DNA of 64,000 bases, taken from NCBI RefSeq assembly GCF_051020765.1, contig NC_134930.1, positions 1,426,001-1,490,000 of the forward strand. Direction: 5' to 3'. Made by a program: the position numbers and the translations under genes. This DNA comes from Lasioglossum baleicum (lineage: Eukaryota > Arthropoda > Insecta > Hymenoptera > Halictidae). This document shows positions 1 to 10,359 of the stretch, piece after piece (the first letter of the stretch is position 1; each line of letters opens with the position of its first letter). The notes below the pieces were generated by a model that saw only the letters and a list, made by a program, of their open reading frames with translations, did not search any database and was not told where the DNA came from.

Positions 1-1400
1 AATTCGTCAGTTGCACACAATTGGAAAAAAGCGGTCAACGTTGTGTTTGGTGGGTCTGCAGCTCTCTGGGGTGCATTCTCTTCTGTGAAGTAGACTCGTT
101 GACCGTTTTCCAAGTGAACACTGATATGTATAACAGCAGGAAAGCGTTCATGAATATCGAAACCAAGAATTCGCCAAACAGCTTCATTACTATTAATATA
201 ACGTCCCATTTGAAATTGTTCTACTTCATTAACGGGAGTATTGGGATTCGCAAGTCCGAAAACTGCCATATCGCTGCCTTTATTTACATATTTACATATG
301 TATTTAATCGATTTAACTGAATTGCAGGCTTCTACGTTTATATGCGCATTGAATGATTTGGAAAGAATAGGAGAATAGGGCACAATCCACTGGTTATCAA
401 TTTTGAAATAAACGTTATTGATTTTGATAGTTGTTGTGTGTCACGTTGACGTGGATACTTTTTAGTGCATTTTCCATCTTTCATGCATGGTGAATGTGGG
501 TTGTATAGTACACATGGTCCGTGAATCATATGTTTTTTGACAATTTCAAATAATTCTGGATCTTCTTCTGGATCGGGCAGCTCAGCATTAATAATATCGT
601 CAATTTGAGTTCGAGCAATTCTTTCAACCAACCAAATTAAGATGTGGGCATGTGGTAGACCTCTTTTCTGCTATTCAATCGAATACATCCAGCAGCGAGT
701 TTCTCCGTATATATGATTCTTAGTGATGAGATCCATAAATCGTATTAATTTTTGTTTAAAAACTCTCGCTATGAGGTCATGCCGATGGGATGGTTGCTGG
801 CCAAGTAGAAGTAAATCTTTGATTTCAGTCCAAGATTGATTGCATGTGAACGTGATAAAAAGATCTGGAAGTCCGTATTTGCGAACATATGTTAGAGCAT
901 CCTGAGCATATTCTTGCATATGTCTTGGACTTCCAGTATACGAAGCTGGAAGTATAACCATTTGTCCAATGTTAGCAACTGTTTCATTATTCGCAATTGC
1001 ATCTGGCAAATGAATGTAATCTTCAACTCGAAGCTTCGATTGATTGTAACGAATGTAATTGAGTCGTTCACTTTCGACTTTAGCGTACATATCAACGATG
1101 AATTGTTGGAAAAGTTACGACACTTCAGGATATGGTTACATTGTTGGGATCGAATTATGATACGGTATGCATAAAAATCCATACAACTGACTCTTTTCGT
1201 TGTCGCAGCACCTGTGATGGGATTAGTTTGATAAACTTCGGAATGATATCCGTTTCTCCTCGCGGAAACAGTATTGGATATTGAAGAGCATCTTACGATC
1301 GGTGTGTTTCAGCAACACGTTGCTTGGTTTAATCTCGTCTGTTGATAACAATATCTCGGCGGGTGATCTCTGTTCCGACAATTACAGCTGCTACTTCAGG
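1..1400 (-). pseudogene. Helitron Rep (HUH nuclease) fragment, broken
   Basis: Minus-strand reading gives the N-terminal Rep part of a Helitron Rep/helicase, which starts rolling-circle transposition. Visible blocks in order are PEVA near 1398, an ITRRDIVINRRD-like block near 1330-1370, the DFYAYR and NHILKCR blocks (1130-1182), and the ITFTCN block near 850. The HUH motif PHAH lies at about 644-655 within GLPHAHILIWL. HGPCVLYNPHSPCMKDGKC follows at 480-540, and the block ending in FQMGRY and VHLENGQRVYFTE lies at 50-210. One Trp codon before GLPHAH has become TAG, and the reading frame changes near 400-430 and near 1090-1130. The helicase half would continue past the left edge. The right side is cut by the F repeat near 1400. 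Family assignment is confident; the gene is dead. Confidence 0.88.
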
Positions 1401-1665
1401 GGCTGCGCCGCGCCGGCAAGCGAGTGTCGGTGGTACGCCGTGACATCGCAACGAACAAGAGTTTCTCGATAATGTGAATCCTCTCTGATTTCGATAAGCT
1501 TTGGATACGTTGTCAAGACCATGATTCTGAACAACATTTCTCTTTAGACTTTTTGGCGATCGGCTTTAGTTTACGAGATAATCGTTAAAAAAGAGAAGAA
1601 GCAGAAACTGATTGAATTAAAAACTCACGTATTCAGCCGTAAATCCATTTGCTGCTTCGAAATGT

Positions 1666-1875
1666 GTGTCACTGGGTCACTCGGTGACGAACTGCACAGA
1701 TGTCTTCAGGTACACGGCAGTACCAAAAGCCAAGGGACATACGGCCAGGTCGACGAACTGCACAGCCGGTGGTAGAAGGCCTAAGGGATGCGCGGTCAAG
1801 TCGACGATCCAGAATTTCACTTTCACTTTCGAATCGATAAATAATTCGTATGTTTATTTCACACAGATGCCTTGA
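1666..1875 (+). repeat. ~200-bp module of the F family, open on both strands
   Basis: This block recurs at 9984-10193, 61141-61350 and, inverted, 62713-62922; a further copy starts at the right edge of the window. Each copy stays open for 69 codons on one strand and for a similar length on the other. There is no ATG start; the open stretch begins at GTG. A short unit, GACGAACTGCACAG, occurs twice within it. I treat it as repeat sequence, not a gene, because both strands are equally open and copies differ at few sites. Confidence 0.6.
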
Positions 1876-1996
1876 AATTTCTCCACACTCACAATCACTG
1901 TTCACATTTGTCAACACATAATTATGCACTAATAATAATTGCCATATACCTTGTACTGCTGCATAAATCACAACAATCAGGTAATCCATGTAATAC

Positions 1997-2209
1997 AATC
2001 ACTAGACTGCGGATTTCATGCATTTGTAGCAAACATGAGTAGGTGCATTTTAAGACAGTAGAGAGATTAAAATAATTTCATAACACCAATGTATTATTTT
2101 CAACTTCTTAAAATGATCACAGTAAGAATCAAATATCCGTTTGGCTCCTGTCCCTTGTAATAGCGGCAGCCAGCTTTCATTTTACATAAAGATCCGCAGT
2201 GTAGTGATT
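1997..2209. repeat. 212-bp inverted-repeat module AATCACTAGACTGCGGAT (F1 left arm)
   Basis: The module begins AATCACTAGACTGCGGAT and ends with its inverse around ATCCGCAGTNTAGTGATT. The CACTA start is reminiscent of CACTA-type ends, but no clean direct flanking duplication is visible. The same module sits in every well-preserved F arm. Confidence 0.55.
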
Positions 2210-2936
2210 AGTTTAAATATCACTATCAAAAACACAGCTAACAGCAACCGTTAGCTGCGAATTGACAAGTCTTTGGAGATGTTCTCTCTACCGCGGCTCG
2301 AACGACACTGATTTTCCGCAAGATTTTTCTAAAGAATTTAGGAAGGGCATTTAGAGTGTCGAAATTCGAAATGCACGCTGTAGCACGTTTACGAAAACGA
2401 AGAGACGGTTAGACGAAAAATAGGATACGAGAAGGACCGCTTAAAGATTTATGGCAATCACATGTTCAGTTTTTCCTGCAGATTGGTACGCAGAGTCGAT
2501 GGGTAACCGTTCGAAAACGTCGTATGTCCTCCTTTTAGAAAGTTTCTTAAGGAAGGTATAGGACAATAGGGATGGTACGCTGACCTGACATTTTTACCCC
2601 TTGCTGGGTAAAAGGACGGATGACGTTTTCGAACGCGCGGTTACCCATCGACTCTGCCTACCAATCTGCAGGAAAAACTAAACATGTGTTTGCCGTAAAT
2701 CTTACAGCGGTTCTTCGCGCGTTCTGTTCTTCGTCAAACGTCCCGTCGTTTTCGTAAACGTGCTACAGCGTGCATTTCGAATTTCGACACTCTAAATGCC
2801 CTTCCTAAATTCTTTAGAAAAATCTTGCGGAAAATCAGTGTCGTTCGAGCCGCGGTAGAGAAAACATCTCCAGAGACTTGTCAATTCAAAGCTAACGGTT
2901 GCTATTAGCTGTGTTTTTGATAGTGATATTTAAACT

Positions 2937-3148
2937 AATCACTAGACTGCGGATCTTTAGGCAAAATTAATGTTGGCTGCCGCTATTACAAGGGACAGAA
3001 GCCAGACAGATATTTGATTCTCACTGTGATCATTTTAAGAAGTTGAAAATAATACTATGGTGTTTTGAAATTATTTTAATCTCTCTACTGTATTAAAATG
3101 CACCTACTCATGTTTGCTCAAATGCATGATATCCGCGGTCTAGTGATT
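2937..3148. repeat. 212-bp inverted-repeat module (F1 right arm)
   Basis: Inverse partner of the 1997-2209 module, with CACTAGACTGCGGATC at the left and TAGTGATT at the right. Together they show that the module was present before the arms diverged. Confidence 0.55.
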
Positions 3149-3650
3149 GCATTACCTGATTATTGTGATTTGTGCAGCAGTACAAGGGATATGGCAATTA
3201 TTATTAGTGCATAACTATGTGTTGACAAATGTGATCAGTGATTGTGAGTGTGGAGAAATTTCAAGACACACATTTCGAAGCAGCAAATGGATTTACGGCT
3301 GAATACGTGAGTTTTTAATACAATCAGTTTCTGCTTCTTCTCTTTTTTTACGATAACCTCGTAAACTAAAGCCAACCGCCAAATAGTCTAAAGAGAAATG
3401 TTGTTCAGAATAATGGTCTTGACCACATATCCAAAGCTCATTGAAATCGGATAGAAGCTAGTAGTACATCGATCCCATGGATTTACAAGTAAAGTTTCTC
3501 GCGATAATCTCGTAAACTAAAGCCGATCGCCAAAAAGTCTAAAGAGAAATGTTGTTCAGAATAATGATCTTGATCACATATCCAAAGCTCATTGAAATCG
3601 GAGAGCATTCACATAATCGAGAAACTCTTGTTCATTGCGATGTCACGGCG

Positions 3651-4767
3651 CACAGTGGTCTAAACAGGCGATTTAGCTGGACAAAATTATTCTAGCATTA
3701 TTTTAAGACTTAAAGCCGTAGTTAAGTAGGTCATTGGATTCGTCTTGACACCAGCTACAACAATATGTAATAAAAAATACTTAGTGGTGTTTAAAAAATT
3801 AACATAAACATATTTTTTTATTAAAAAAAAAATTTTTGTAAAATTTTTTTATTGGGATTTATAGATGACTGAGTATCGATTAACTTTTGTTGGAAACATT
3901 TTCTTGCCAGATTATCCGAAATGTTCAAAACATCGTGATGACAATTGGGCATTTGCGTCGAAAAGCTGATAGAACTACTTTTGAATCATTCTATTATTAT
4001 TCTACTATCGCCTGTTGTCTCTTAATTGGTCGGCGTCTTTAACCGAAAAAATTTTTTTTTCTAAAAAAAATCATTTTCAAAATTTAAAAAAAATTATAAA
4101 TTTTCAAAATTGTTTGCATAAATTTTAGGGGCCCAAAAATACGATATCGCTTTTACTCCAATCATGTTTTGATATCTTTTTGTCATTCGTGGCTTACGTA
4201 GAAGAGAATCATAGAGATGATTCGAAATATATCGACATTGAATTACTAAAAACTGTCTCAAATTCAAACGTGCAAGTTCGTGCAAATGAAATTGATTTTT
4301 TCGGACACTCTAGACTTCTAGAAAGATGTTCCAACATGTTCCATCCTAAAGATATTTAAAGGTTTTTTTGCGAGACTGTCAAAGTTTGAATGCTATATAC
4401 GTTTGAAGTATACTTTCATTTTTAAGCAAATAAACAATATATTTAAGTTTTATTTGAGTTTTGTCCTTTTGGTTCATGCTGGTATCCATCATAGAATGAA
4501 AAATTCCACAAATATTTCCACTACTAGATGTTCACAACGAGATATACTAATGAATAGTGAGGTGTCGAACGACGATGAAGAAATACGAAGTTGAAAAATG
4601 AGTTGTTCGTGGGGGTATATTTTATTATGGGGTGATAAAAAGGGAAAAACAGCAGTGGTTCATCTTACCTGGTACCTTACCTCTCATTTACCGAAGCGGG
4701 AAATTTTCCTGCTGGATTTCCATTTTTTGGGTTTTGTCCAGCTAAATCGCCTGTTTAGACCACTGTG
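3651..4767. mobile_element. T1: non-autonomous Transib-type element, complete
   Basis: Starts CACAGTGGTCTAAACAGG and ends with the exact inverse CCTGTTTAGACCACTGTG; the terminal inverted repeat is about 36 bp. It is flanked on both sides by CGGCG (3646-3650 and 4768-4772). Transib elements are known for 5-bp, GC-rich target duplications of this kind and for CACWRTG-like ends. The inside is AT-rich with no convincing gene. A block at about 3722-3765 (GGTCATTGGATTCGTCTT and following) is shared with T6 and T7. The element lies inside the right arm of F1. Confidence 0.85.
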
Positions 4768-4807
4768 CGGCGTACCATCGACACTCGCTTGCCGGCGCGG
4801 CACGGCG

Positions 4808-6330
4808 CACAGTGGGCTGGATCGAGAAATTTAGTGACATCTTGTTATAACTCTTGAACCATAAGAGATATCGGGATGAAATTTGCACTAAAATTCATTT
4901 AAAAAATAGTGAATTTTAACTGTAAACAAATAAAATTTTTTCTATTTTGTTAAACAATAATTGTTAATTAATTTTCATTGAATTTTTGTATTAAAATAAA
5001 ATTGTTTAAGTATAATCTTCCAAACTATTTTTTACTTACTAAATATGTATTTTATATTTACATTTCATACATGTAATGTTTTATAGAATACGTAAAATAT
5101 AAATTCAAGAAATCTTTTTATAATCAACGCAAACAAAATGTACTGAGGAGGTAAAAACGTCTCACAAGCGTGTCAAAAGATATTTTTTATAATAATTTAT
5201 AATAATTATAAATAATTGTTCAATTTAATTGTTTTAAAATCATGTCTATTCTATATATTACGACCTTTGTTATTTCGTATTATTTCATGTATGTGTAATG
5301 TGTTTATAAAAGATAAAAATATCAACAAAAAGATAACAAATATAAAAGATAAGCCAATTATCTTACCAAAACGTTTTTAAATTGATGGTAACTGGTAAAC
5401 TTTTTTGCACTATGCATGAGCATAGTATCGTCTTTGTTATAACAAATGCTTAAACGTCATTGTACTTACCAAATTTCCAAATTTATATATTTATCTATAT
5501 TTATGTATTATGTATATTAATATCACAAATGTGTCAATACTTGATAAACTTAATAACGCTTAAATACACTTAATAAACTTAATAATACTTAAATACACTT
5601 AATAAACTATACATATACTTATTTAAGAAACTCTTAGTCTAGTTATATTATTACCGTTCATTATATTTTTAACAATAATTTTTTTTTTATTTAATTAATT
5701 GTTAAAAATTACATACTTGTTTTAGGTAGGTACGAACTTTCAATGCAATTGCAAAAATATTCATATTTGGATGGTATTTAAGTACTATATGTGAGTTGCT
5801 ATGCGTCAGGTGGCACGTCCCGATAACTTTAAACAATCATAACTTCCAATATCGGATCGGTTCGGATATGATTTTTGTGGGGATATGTAGAGGAAGGTCC
5901 AATGAAAATGATCTGACTTATCCGATTAGGTTCCGTTAGGTTCCCTAAAAGATACACCTTGCAAATTCTAAGAAAGTATACAGATTTTATTCATTTCATT
6001 AAATATTAATTGTTAATAGATTGCGAGCAACCATCCTCAACTAACAGCGTTAATTGTTACCGCAAAGGACTGTTTTTCATTTACACAAAAGACCCAGAAG
6101 AAATATTAAATAGGGTAATCAGGACACCTCGATGAAAAGAAGCAATTTTTCGCTGAAAAATACTGCATCCCAAATGTCTATCTTTGTCAATTTATATTAA
6201 CTACAGTTTTTGTGAACGAACATTAATATTTTCCGCTTCGATGTTGATGGACATTTAGGAAGCAATACGAATTTATTAGAAATCGATATGAGAAAGTCGA
6301 CTCTTTCGTGAAATGTCACTAAATTTCTCG
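4808..6330. mobile_element. T2: Transib-type element, right end truncated
   Basis: Begins CACAGTGGGCTGGATCGAG directly after CGGCG (4803-4807). Near its right end the inverse of positions 4822-4840 appears at 6312-6330 (ATGTCACTAAATTTCTCG). The last 15 or so bases, which should end in CACTGTG, are missing. The next bases are CGGCG, then the start of T4. The interior is very AT-rich and I see no gene in it. Confidence 0.72.
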
Positions 6331-6335
6331 CGGCG

Positions 6336-7494
6336 CACAGTGGGACGAATGTATCGAAATGCTGGACATCGCGTTTTGCATCCCTTTAAGTTTTTGTATC
6401 GCCTTGAGATTTTAAATATCCATGTTTTCAGTAGCATAGAATACGAATCTGAAGTCAAAAAATGTTTTGACCAACCAAAAAGTTTTTTTTCAAATTGTTG
6501 GAAATAAGGAAAAATGACTCATTTATTTAGAAAATTCGCTAAAAACAGGATGTATTTTTATATCCTATAATTTTTCGGACATGTTCTGTTGACAATTCAT
6601 ACTATTGAACCTCAGAAAACAATTTTTAAGTTAATATCATCAGATATCACTGATTCATTATATTTATAGAATTTAATTTTTGTCAGATAGGTTGTTGGTT
6701 TTAAAAAAATCAAAAAAACATTGGAAAAAACGTCGGCTACCGAAACGCAACTCGAAATTCTGGATGAGAAATTATCAACTTTCTGTAGTCATTTAAAATT
6801 TAGATGGACAAATAGCTTTAATAATAAAAAGCGCTTTTTGAAGAAGAATGACAAATGGCTGTCGCAAATATTTCCGTACCCTGATCAGTTTTTTGGTGGT
6901 TCGGAAGGTAAAACAGCACCCAAGTCATTTGTCGAGTGCTCAATGAGACACAAAATGCGTCGAGTGGACGAATTAAGAAATTTTTCGAGCGAAGAACTCC
7001 TTTGTGCGGCTAAACTCAATTTAAGGAACGAAGGCCAAACGCTTAAGGCGAAAATAATAGAAAAAATTCTTAACAACCCTGAAGATTCTGACGAAATAAG
7101 AAAAATGGGCGGTGTACCAAGTACTTATAGTAAATCATGATTTTTTTAAAACCAACAACCTATCTGACAAAAATTAAATTCTATAAATGTAATGAATCAG
7201 TGATATCTGATGATATTAACTTAAAAATTATTTTCTGAGGTTCAATAGTATGAATTGTCAACAGAACATGTCCGAAAAATTATAGGATATAAAAATACAT
7301 CCTGTTTTTAGCGAATTTTCTAAATAAATGAGTCATTTTTCCTTATTTCCAACAATTTGAAAAAAAATTTTTTGACTTCAGATTCGTATTCTATGCTACT
7401 GAAAACATGGATATTTAAAATCTCAAGGCGATACAAAAACTTAAAGGGATGCTAAACGCGATGTCCAGCATTTCGATACATTTGTCCCACTGTG
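6336..7494. repeat. T3: long-armed palindrome with CACAGTG at both tips
   Basis: The left arm 6336-6712 and right arm 7137-7494 are near-perfect inverses down to both CACAGTGGGAC tips. Only about 425 bases lie between the arms, and these are almost exactly one open reading frame. The left flank is CGGCG; the right flank is GTCGG, so this inner unit has no matching duplication of its own. Confidence 0.8.
6721..7140 (+). pseudogene. Probable N-terminal exon of a Transib transposase
   Basis: A 139-codon open stretch fills the space between the inverted arms of T3. It opens at TTG and has no ATG until about residue 75, so it is an exon or fragment, not a complete gene. Visible features are a FLKKNDKWL block around residue 40, PKSFVECSMRHKMRRVDELR around residues 68-86, and EELLCAAKLNLR after it. 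From memory of the family, many invertebrate Transib-like transposases carry this kind of N-terminal region: a short WL block, a SERSKRRK-type basic block, then a helical LRxxG block. That identification is inference and needs a profile search. The C-terminal part of such an enzyme is seen separately at 20898-21368. Confidence 0.5.
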
Positions 7495-9335
7495 GTCGGC
7501 GACAAAAAGCTGATAAATAGGCTACCGGTCGGTAAAGTGTTAAGTGTCTATCAATAAGTACCTGTATCAAATTTAAACCCAATCGGAGTCAGTTAAGCCA
7601 GTATTAAAAGCAGTATTGCTTATTTGGAGGTTCCCGCCACTTTTTAAACCCAAATGCCGATCGCGGTCGGGTGTGGTCGGGTGTAATCTCAACGAATTTC
7701 TCTCACATAATACCAAAGGAAAAAGACCATGAAGCCCGTTTTTTGGCAAATCCTGGCGGACTCTTTAAAAATGAAAAAAGACCATTTTCAAAAAATAAAA
7801 AAAATTTGCAAAGAAAAAAACGAAAAAAAATTTTTTATTGCTTCATAGATGTAGAACAAAAAAATTCGTCCAAGTTTTTTTTTCTTTCCATTCACGGTTA
7901 TTATAATATAAACGTAAGAAAAATGTTTTGTCGCGACCGTCGTGTCCGCGAGTCTATCGTTTGGTTGTCCGCCGAATTAACCTTAGACAACTATTTCAAT
8001 TTATCGGATCGGATTGGATGGAATGAAGGAAATGTAAGAAATGAAAGAATTGCGTTTCGTCCTAGACTTGCCGGAGGACTCGTCAGTAAGGCTGTGCCGA
8101 CAAGTCTTGCCTTATACGCGCGCAGATCAAACCGTGTTGATCTGTATTACTTCGCTTGCACGATATCGGTAGCAAGAAGTGTAACGCTCGGTTGGGAATG
8201 GTTAGTGTCACTCGTTCGAAGGATCGTAACGAACTGTGTGTGAACTCGACTTCCATACACAACACGAGGTTTTAGAGAAGCGCCTTGTGGATGAGAGGTT
8301 GGCTTTAGAGTAGGGAAAAGAATGAATCGTCTTTTGTTATAATGGTAAGCAACATGGTTGGTGCTGTCGATCTTTCGCTTCCAATCAGGACATCGATCAC
8401 TCTTTACACTTTCTTTCGATTGGTCGATTGGAAAGAAGAGTAGGAGTATGCCCGAGTTGGAGAACGAGAGGTTTTCGATTGTTTATGAACATGCAGCATT
8501 TCCATGTGACGGGCCTGCGAGGGCAATGCCATCTCTTGGCTTACGAGAGTAGCAGTGCAGATGAACCGTATACATGCGAATTGTTTATTGTCCGAAAGAT
8601 ACGTACACAAATCTTCGATATTAAGAATTGTGTATGGGTCGGCCGATGCACCCTTGGAAGCATGTTGTAAGAGTTTAATGGTGTCCCTTTACCGTTGGTT
8701 TACGAGCTAGCGCGTATCCTTGAAACAAGATGGTCGAGGGTGAACGTGGATACTTGACCGAGATTAACGAACGCGAGGATTCTTTAGACTTTAGACTGTA
8801 GATATTTTATGACCGTGCATACAATCGACCCATACCGCGATTGGGTTGTTCCGAAGGTTGCAATACCTGAAGCGAATGCCGACTGTTTTTGGTCAGTTAC
8901 GGTATATCAAATTATTTAATCTCTAACGGTTTCCTGGTCACGACAATGTTGCAGAACATTCGAGAATCGACTTTCCGTGTCTCTGATGTTTGGGGGGACG
9001 AGCGATTGCTAAAAACAAATACCGATCTTGCATCGTCGTGTCGCTGTTATAAGGAAAAACATTGTAAAGGGGGGCTCGATCGTAATATATTTGCGAGGGA
9101 AGACCCGTTAATAAATCTTTCGTTAGAAATCGAATATTTGCGAGGGACAACGATTCTTGAGACGGAACAAAAAATATAGCATTTTTTTTTCTTCGACTAT
9201 AAAGCACATAAAAAATTTTTTTTTCGATTTGCTATATGTGGATGACGCTCGTCAAGATGCACTAAAGCCTCCAAATATATGCCTCCAAAGTCTTATAATA
9301 AACTTCAAATTTTAGTCAATGTCGCGGGTTTTCGT
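7495..9335. other. Internal region of T4, no clear gene
   Basis: The base composition changes here. An A-rich block at 7760-7880 is followed by moderately GC-rich sequence (about 7920-9180) unlike the neighbouring AT-rich elements. A 190-codon open stretch at 7671-8243 begins at GTG, contains a long Lys/Asn-rich low-complexity part, and matches no family I know. The region could be captured host sequence or old element sequence; nothing decides between these. Confidence 0.4.
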
Positions 9336-9513
9336 ACATTCGTCCCACTGTGCGGCGGCCCAGGGCGCGTTCTGATTGGTCCGTGTTTTTCGTTAATAAC
9401 TCCTAAACAAAGCCGCAGGTGACATTGGTGCAAAGGAAAATGTCGCTTCAAATGATCCAAGGAACCTCCCATTTCCAGGACTTACACTTGGTCTGGGACA
9501 CCCTGTATATATA

Positions 9514-10357
9514 CAGGGTGTCCCAAAACCCCTTCAACTCCGGGAAATGGGAGGTTCCTTAGGTCATTTGAAGCAACATTTTCCTTTGCACCAATGTTAG
9601 CCGGGGCTTTGTTTAGGAGTTATTAACGAAAAACACGGACCAATCAGAGCGCGACCTAGACGCGCGATGGCACGTTCAGCCAGGCGCGCCGGGAGACGAG
9701 CGTGGTGTAACGCCGCGATGCCGCAACGAACAAGAGTTTCTTGAGATTATGTGAATCTTCCCCGATTTGGATGAGCTTTGGATATGTTGTCAAGACCATG
9801 ATTCTGAACAACATTTCCTTTAGACTTTTTGACGGTCGCGGAAGAACTTTACTTGTCAATTCATATGGGTGGATCTTTTTACCCGACTTACGGCAACGTT
9901 ACCCGAACGAGAGAAGAAGCAGAAACTGATTGTATTGAAAACTCACTTATTCAGCCGTAAATCCATTTGCTGCTTCGAAATGTGTGTCACTGGGTCACTC
10001 GGTGACAAACTGCACAGATGTCTTCAGGTACACGGCAGTACCGAAAGCCAAGGGACATACGGCCAGGTCGACGAACTGCACAGCCGGTGGTAGAAGGCCT
10101 AAGGGATGCGCGGTCAAGTCGACGATCCAGAATTTCACTTTCACTTTCGAATCGATAAATAATTCGTATGTTTATTTCACACAGATGCCTTGAAATTTTT
10201 CCACACTCACAATCACTGTTCACATTTGTCGACACATAGTTATACATTTTACATAAAGATCCGCAGTCTAGTGATTGGATTAAATAATCGTTTAAGTAGT
10301 TTAAGCAATTATTATTAGTGCATAACTATGTGTTGACAAATGTGAACAGTGATTGTG
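9514..10357 (+). mobile_element. F2: truncated F-family copy
   Basis: Begins CAGGGTGTCCC at 9514, facing the right end of F1 across TATATATA (9506-9513). It continues with the conserved CGGACCAATCAGAGCGCG block (9635-9655), the GC-rich edge, the ~200-bp module at 9984-10193 and part of the central inverted sequence (10195-10357). It stops abruptly where gypsy-A sequence begins, so one of the two events truncated the other. Confidence 0.68.
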
Positions 10358-10359
10358 AT

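Larger units (their letters stand above)
6336..9352. mobile_element. T4: composite Transib-type element
   Basis: Left end CACAGTGGGACGAATGTA at 6336; right end with the inverse ACATTCGTCCCACTGTG at 9336-9352. CGGCG flanks both sides (6331-6335 and 9353-9357), so the whole 3.0 kb could have moved as one unit. It contains a smaller palindrome with its own CACTGTG end at 7494. The sequence at 7495-9335 is single copy in this window. Confidence 0.72.
1403..9505. mobile_element. F1: large palindromic element with CAGGGTGTCCC end, hosting nested Transib insertions
   Basis: Two inverted arms meet near 2540-2620. The left arm is about 1403-2540; the right arm runs from about 2620 to 3650 and resumes at 4768-4807 and 9353-9505. 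Examples of pairing are positions 2477-2522 against 2623-2671 and 1408-1430 against 4778-4800. The right arm is interrupted by T1 (3651-4767), T2 (4808-6330) and T4 (6336-9352). With these removed it continues to GGGACACCCTG at 9495-9505, followed by TATATA. That end and a TA-rich target resemble a Tc1/mariner-type terminus, but I see no transposase. The left outer end was lost at the Helitron junction. The right arm also lacks about 200 bp present in the left arm (1672-1871). Confidence 0.7.

Noticed and set aside
1666..1875. A 69-codon frame repeated four times as a possible conserved small protein
   Set aside because: It starts at GTG, both strands are equally open, and all copies lie within the F repeat; identity is explained by recent repeat copying.
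7671..8243. 190-codon open stretch as a gene
   Set aside because: No ATG start, a Lys/Asn-rich low-complexity part, and no recognisable domain.
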